Source of the DNA: CAXSEF01 sp964236535
Lineage (GTDB): Bacteria > Pseudomonadota > Alphaproteobacteria > Acetobacterales > Acetobacteraceae
DNA length: 14,402 bases
Assembly (NCBI GenBank): GCA_964236535.1
Contig: CAXSEF010000082.1
Coordinates: 1-14,402 of the forward strand
Reading direction: 5' to 3'
Shown: piece after piece, positions 13,870-14,402 of the stretch
How positions within the stretch are numbered: the stretch's first letter is position 1
Layout: the number at the start of each line of letters is the position of its first letter
Position numbers and translations under genes: made by a program
Notes under the pieces: model-generated
Told to the model about the DNA's origin: nothing
Databases searched by the model: none
What the model saw: the letters and a program-made list of their open reading frames with translations, nothing else

Positions 13870-14229
13870 TCAGCCTGGCGGACCAACGCGATTATGGGCT
13901 GCTGCCAGCTCGAGATCTGCGGCGCTCGCGACACCCGCATCATGGTTCTGCGGGCGGGGGTCGAGGCATGGCCGACGCCGTGGCGCGTCCTGCGGCAGGG
14001 AGGCTGCAAGAAAGAAATCAGCCACATGCTGCAACAGCTTGGCGAGGAAGTGCTCGCTGCGTGCCTGTTCCAGGTGGGCATGGTAGGCGCGCGACCCAAA
14101 AAGCCAGCGTCGCTGTCGTGCGCGACGTGCCAGGTACAGGCAGTGGTCACGCTCCATCCGGTGCAGCATCGCATTGAGCTGCAGCACGTCGGGATCTTCG
14201 TAGGCAGGTCTGCCCGGATGCTCAGCCAT
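13870..14229 (-). CDS. Hypothetical protein, 119 residues, lower GC than neighbours
   Basis: I do not recognise this family. The start is firm: GGAGGA lies 6 nt before the ATG at 14229. The first two thirds look helical and basic (HRMERDHCLYLARRARQRRW, then HLEQARSEHFLAKLLQHVADFF). The last 40 residues are Pro/Ala-rich and probably disordered. There is no membrane segment or signal peptide. About 67% of codons end in G or C, clearly below the level of about 90% in neighbouring genes, which suggests a foreign or weakly adapted gene. It is convergent with rsmB. A longer frame from 14316 exists but would run through the ribosome site and the AT-richer upstream stretch. Confidence 0.65.
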   Translation of the reverse strand: MAEHPGRPAYEDPDVLQLNAMLHRMERDHCLYLARRARQRRWLFGSRAYHAHLEQARSEHFLAKLLQHVADFFLAASLPQDAPRRRPCLDPRPQNHDAGVASAADLELAAAHNRVGPPG

Positions 14230-14255
14230 GACGAATCCTCCGCCGGTCGCTGCCA

Positions 14256-14282
14256 TCAATATCGGCATAAACAGGTTTTCAA
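14256..14282 (-). promoter_or_regulatory. Possible promoter of the hypothetical gene
   Basis: TTGAAA (14282-14277) and TATTGA (14261-14256) lie in an AT-richer patch upstream of the ATG at 14229. The 15-bp spacer is shorter than ideal. Confidence 0.25.
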
Positions 14283-14350
14283 GAGATGAACGCGACAGCT
14301 CGGGCGGGGTATGCACCCGCCGAACCCAGCGGGCGGTCGCAGATGTAATG

Positions 14351-14371
14351 AGCCCTGTGTGCGAGAGGGCT
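14351..14371. other. Small hairpin near the right edge
   Basis: AGCCCT (14351-14356) pairs with AGGGCT (14366-14371) around a 9-nt loop. There is no U-run. Nothing else recognisable lies in 14283-14402. Confidence 0.3.
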
Positions 14372-14402
14372 TGAGGCGGCGCGGGCGTCTCTGACTTGAT
14401 TG

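Noticed and set aside
12527..14174. Leftward frames opposite rsmB
   Set aside because: They are shadows of rsmB, whose methyltransferase motifs are intact.
13770..14177. Rightward GTG-started frame after rsmB
   Set aside because: It has no ribosome site and lies opposite the 13870-14229 gene, which has a strong GGAGGA.

Overview
The window is a very GC-rich stretch of bacterial chromosome. Gene content points to an alphaproteobacterium, most likely the Rhodospirillales/Acetobacteraceae: monofunctional prephenate dehydratase of the alphaproteobacterial type, a CycM-like membrane-anchored cytochrome c divergent from kdsB-pheA, the SRP RNA upstream of dnaX, and a Tat-exported glucose-fructose oxidoreductase relative. 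The taxon is inferred from these genes, not from a marker search. The sequence is a scaffold: positions 7079-7178 are exactly 100 Ns.

Layout. 1-2080 reads leftward: tRNA-Ala(CGC) with a clear TTGACA promoter, the small SRP RNA (ffs), and dnaX, which is cut off by the left edge. 2095-3517 reads rightward: a YggT-family membrane protein, then folD. 3518-3850 holds a short coding-like ORF of unknown function and a 25-bp tandem repeat. At 3853-6904 a membrane-anchored cytochrome c (leftward) diverges from kdsB and pheA (rightward); the divergent region carries a 20-bp tandem repeat, and a terminator-like hairpin separates kdsB from pheA. 6905-7335 contains the assembly gap and a second 20-bp tandem array. 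7336-9835 has a Tat-exported Gfo/Idh/MocA oxidoreductase convergent with nudC, which overlaps an upstream small membrane-protein gene by ATGA. 10083-12363 has a single-domain response regulator convergent with a large GT39/ArnT-like glycosyltransferase. 12501-14229 has rsmB convergent with an unrecognised small gene of lower GC.

Most genes are housekeeping: DNA replication (dnaX), protein targeting (ffs), translation (tRNA, rsmB), one-carbon metabolism (folD), LPS Kdo activation (kdsB), phenylalanine synthesis (pheA), respiration (cytochrome c) and nucleotide turnover or RNA decapping (nudC). I see no CRISPR, transposase, phage, toxin-antitoxin or defence genes.

The most unusual property is structural. 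Six unrelated short tandem repeats (12-25 bp units) lie in 14.4 kb, inside coding linkers, in a kdsB leader, across a stop codon and at the assembly gap. Other points worth checking are a possible 6-codon leader ORF coupled to dnaX, a shared TTGCAC-N17-TACGST promoter pattern before yggT and kdsB, the long Pro/Gln-rich tail of the cytochrome, and the nudC-coupled membrane protein. I did not find a convincing new multi-gene system.
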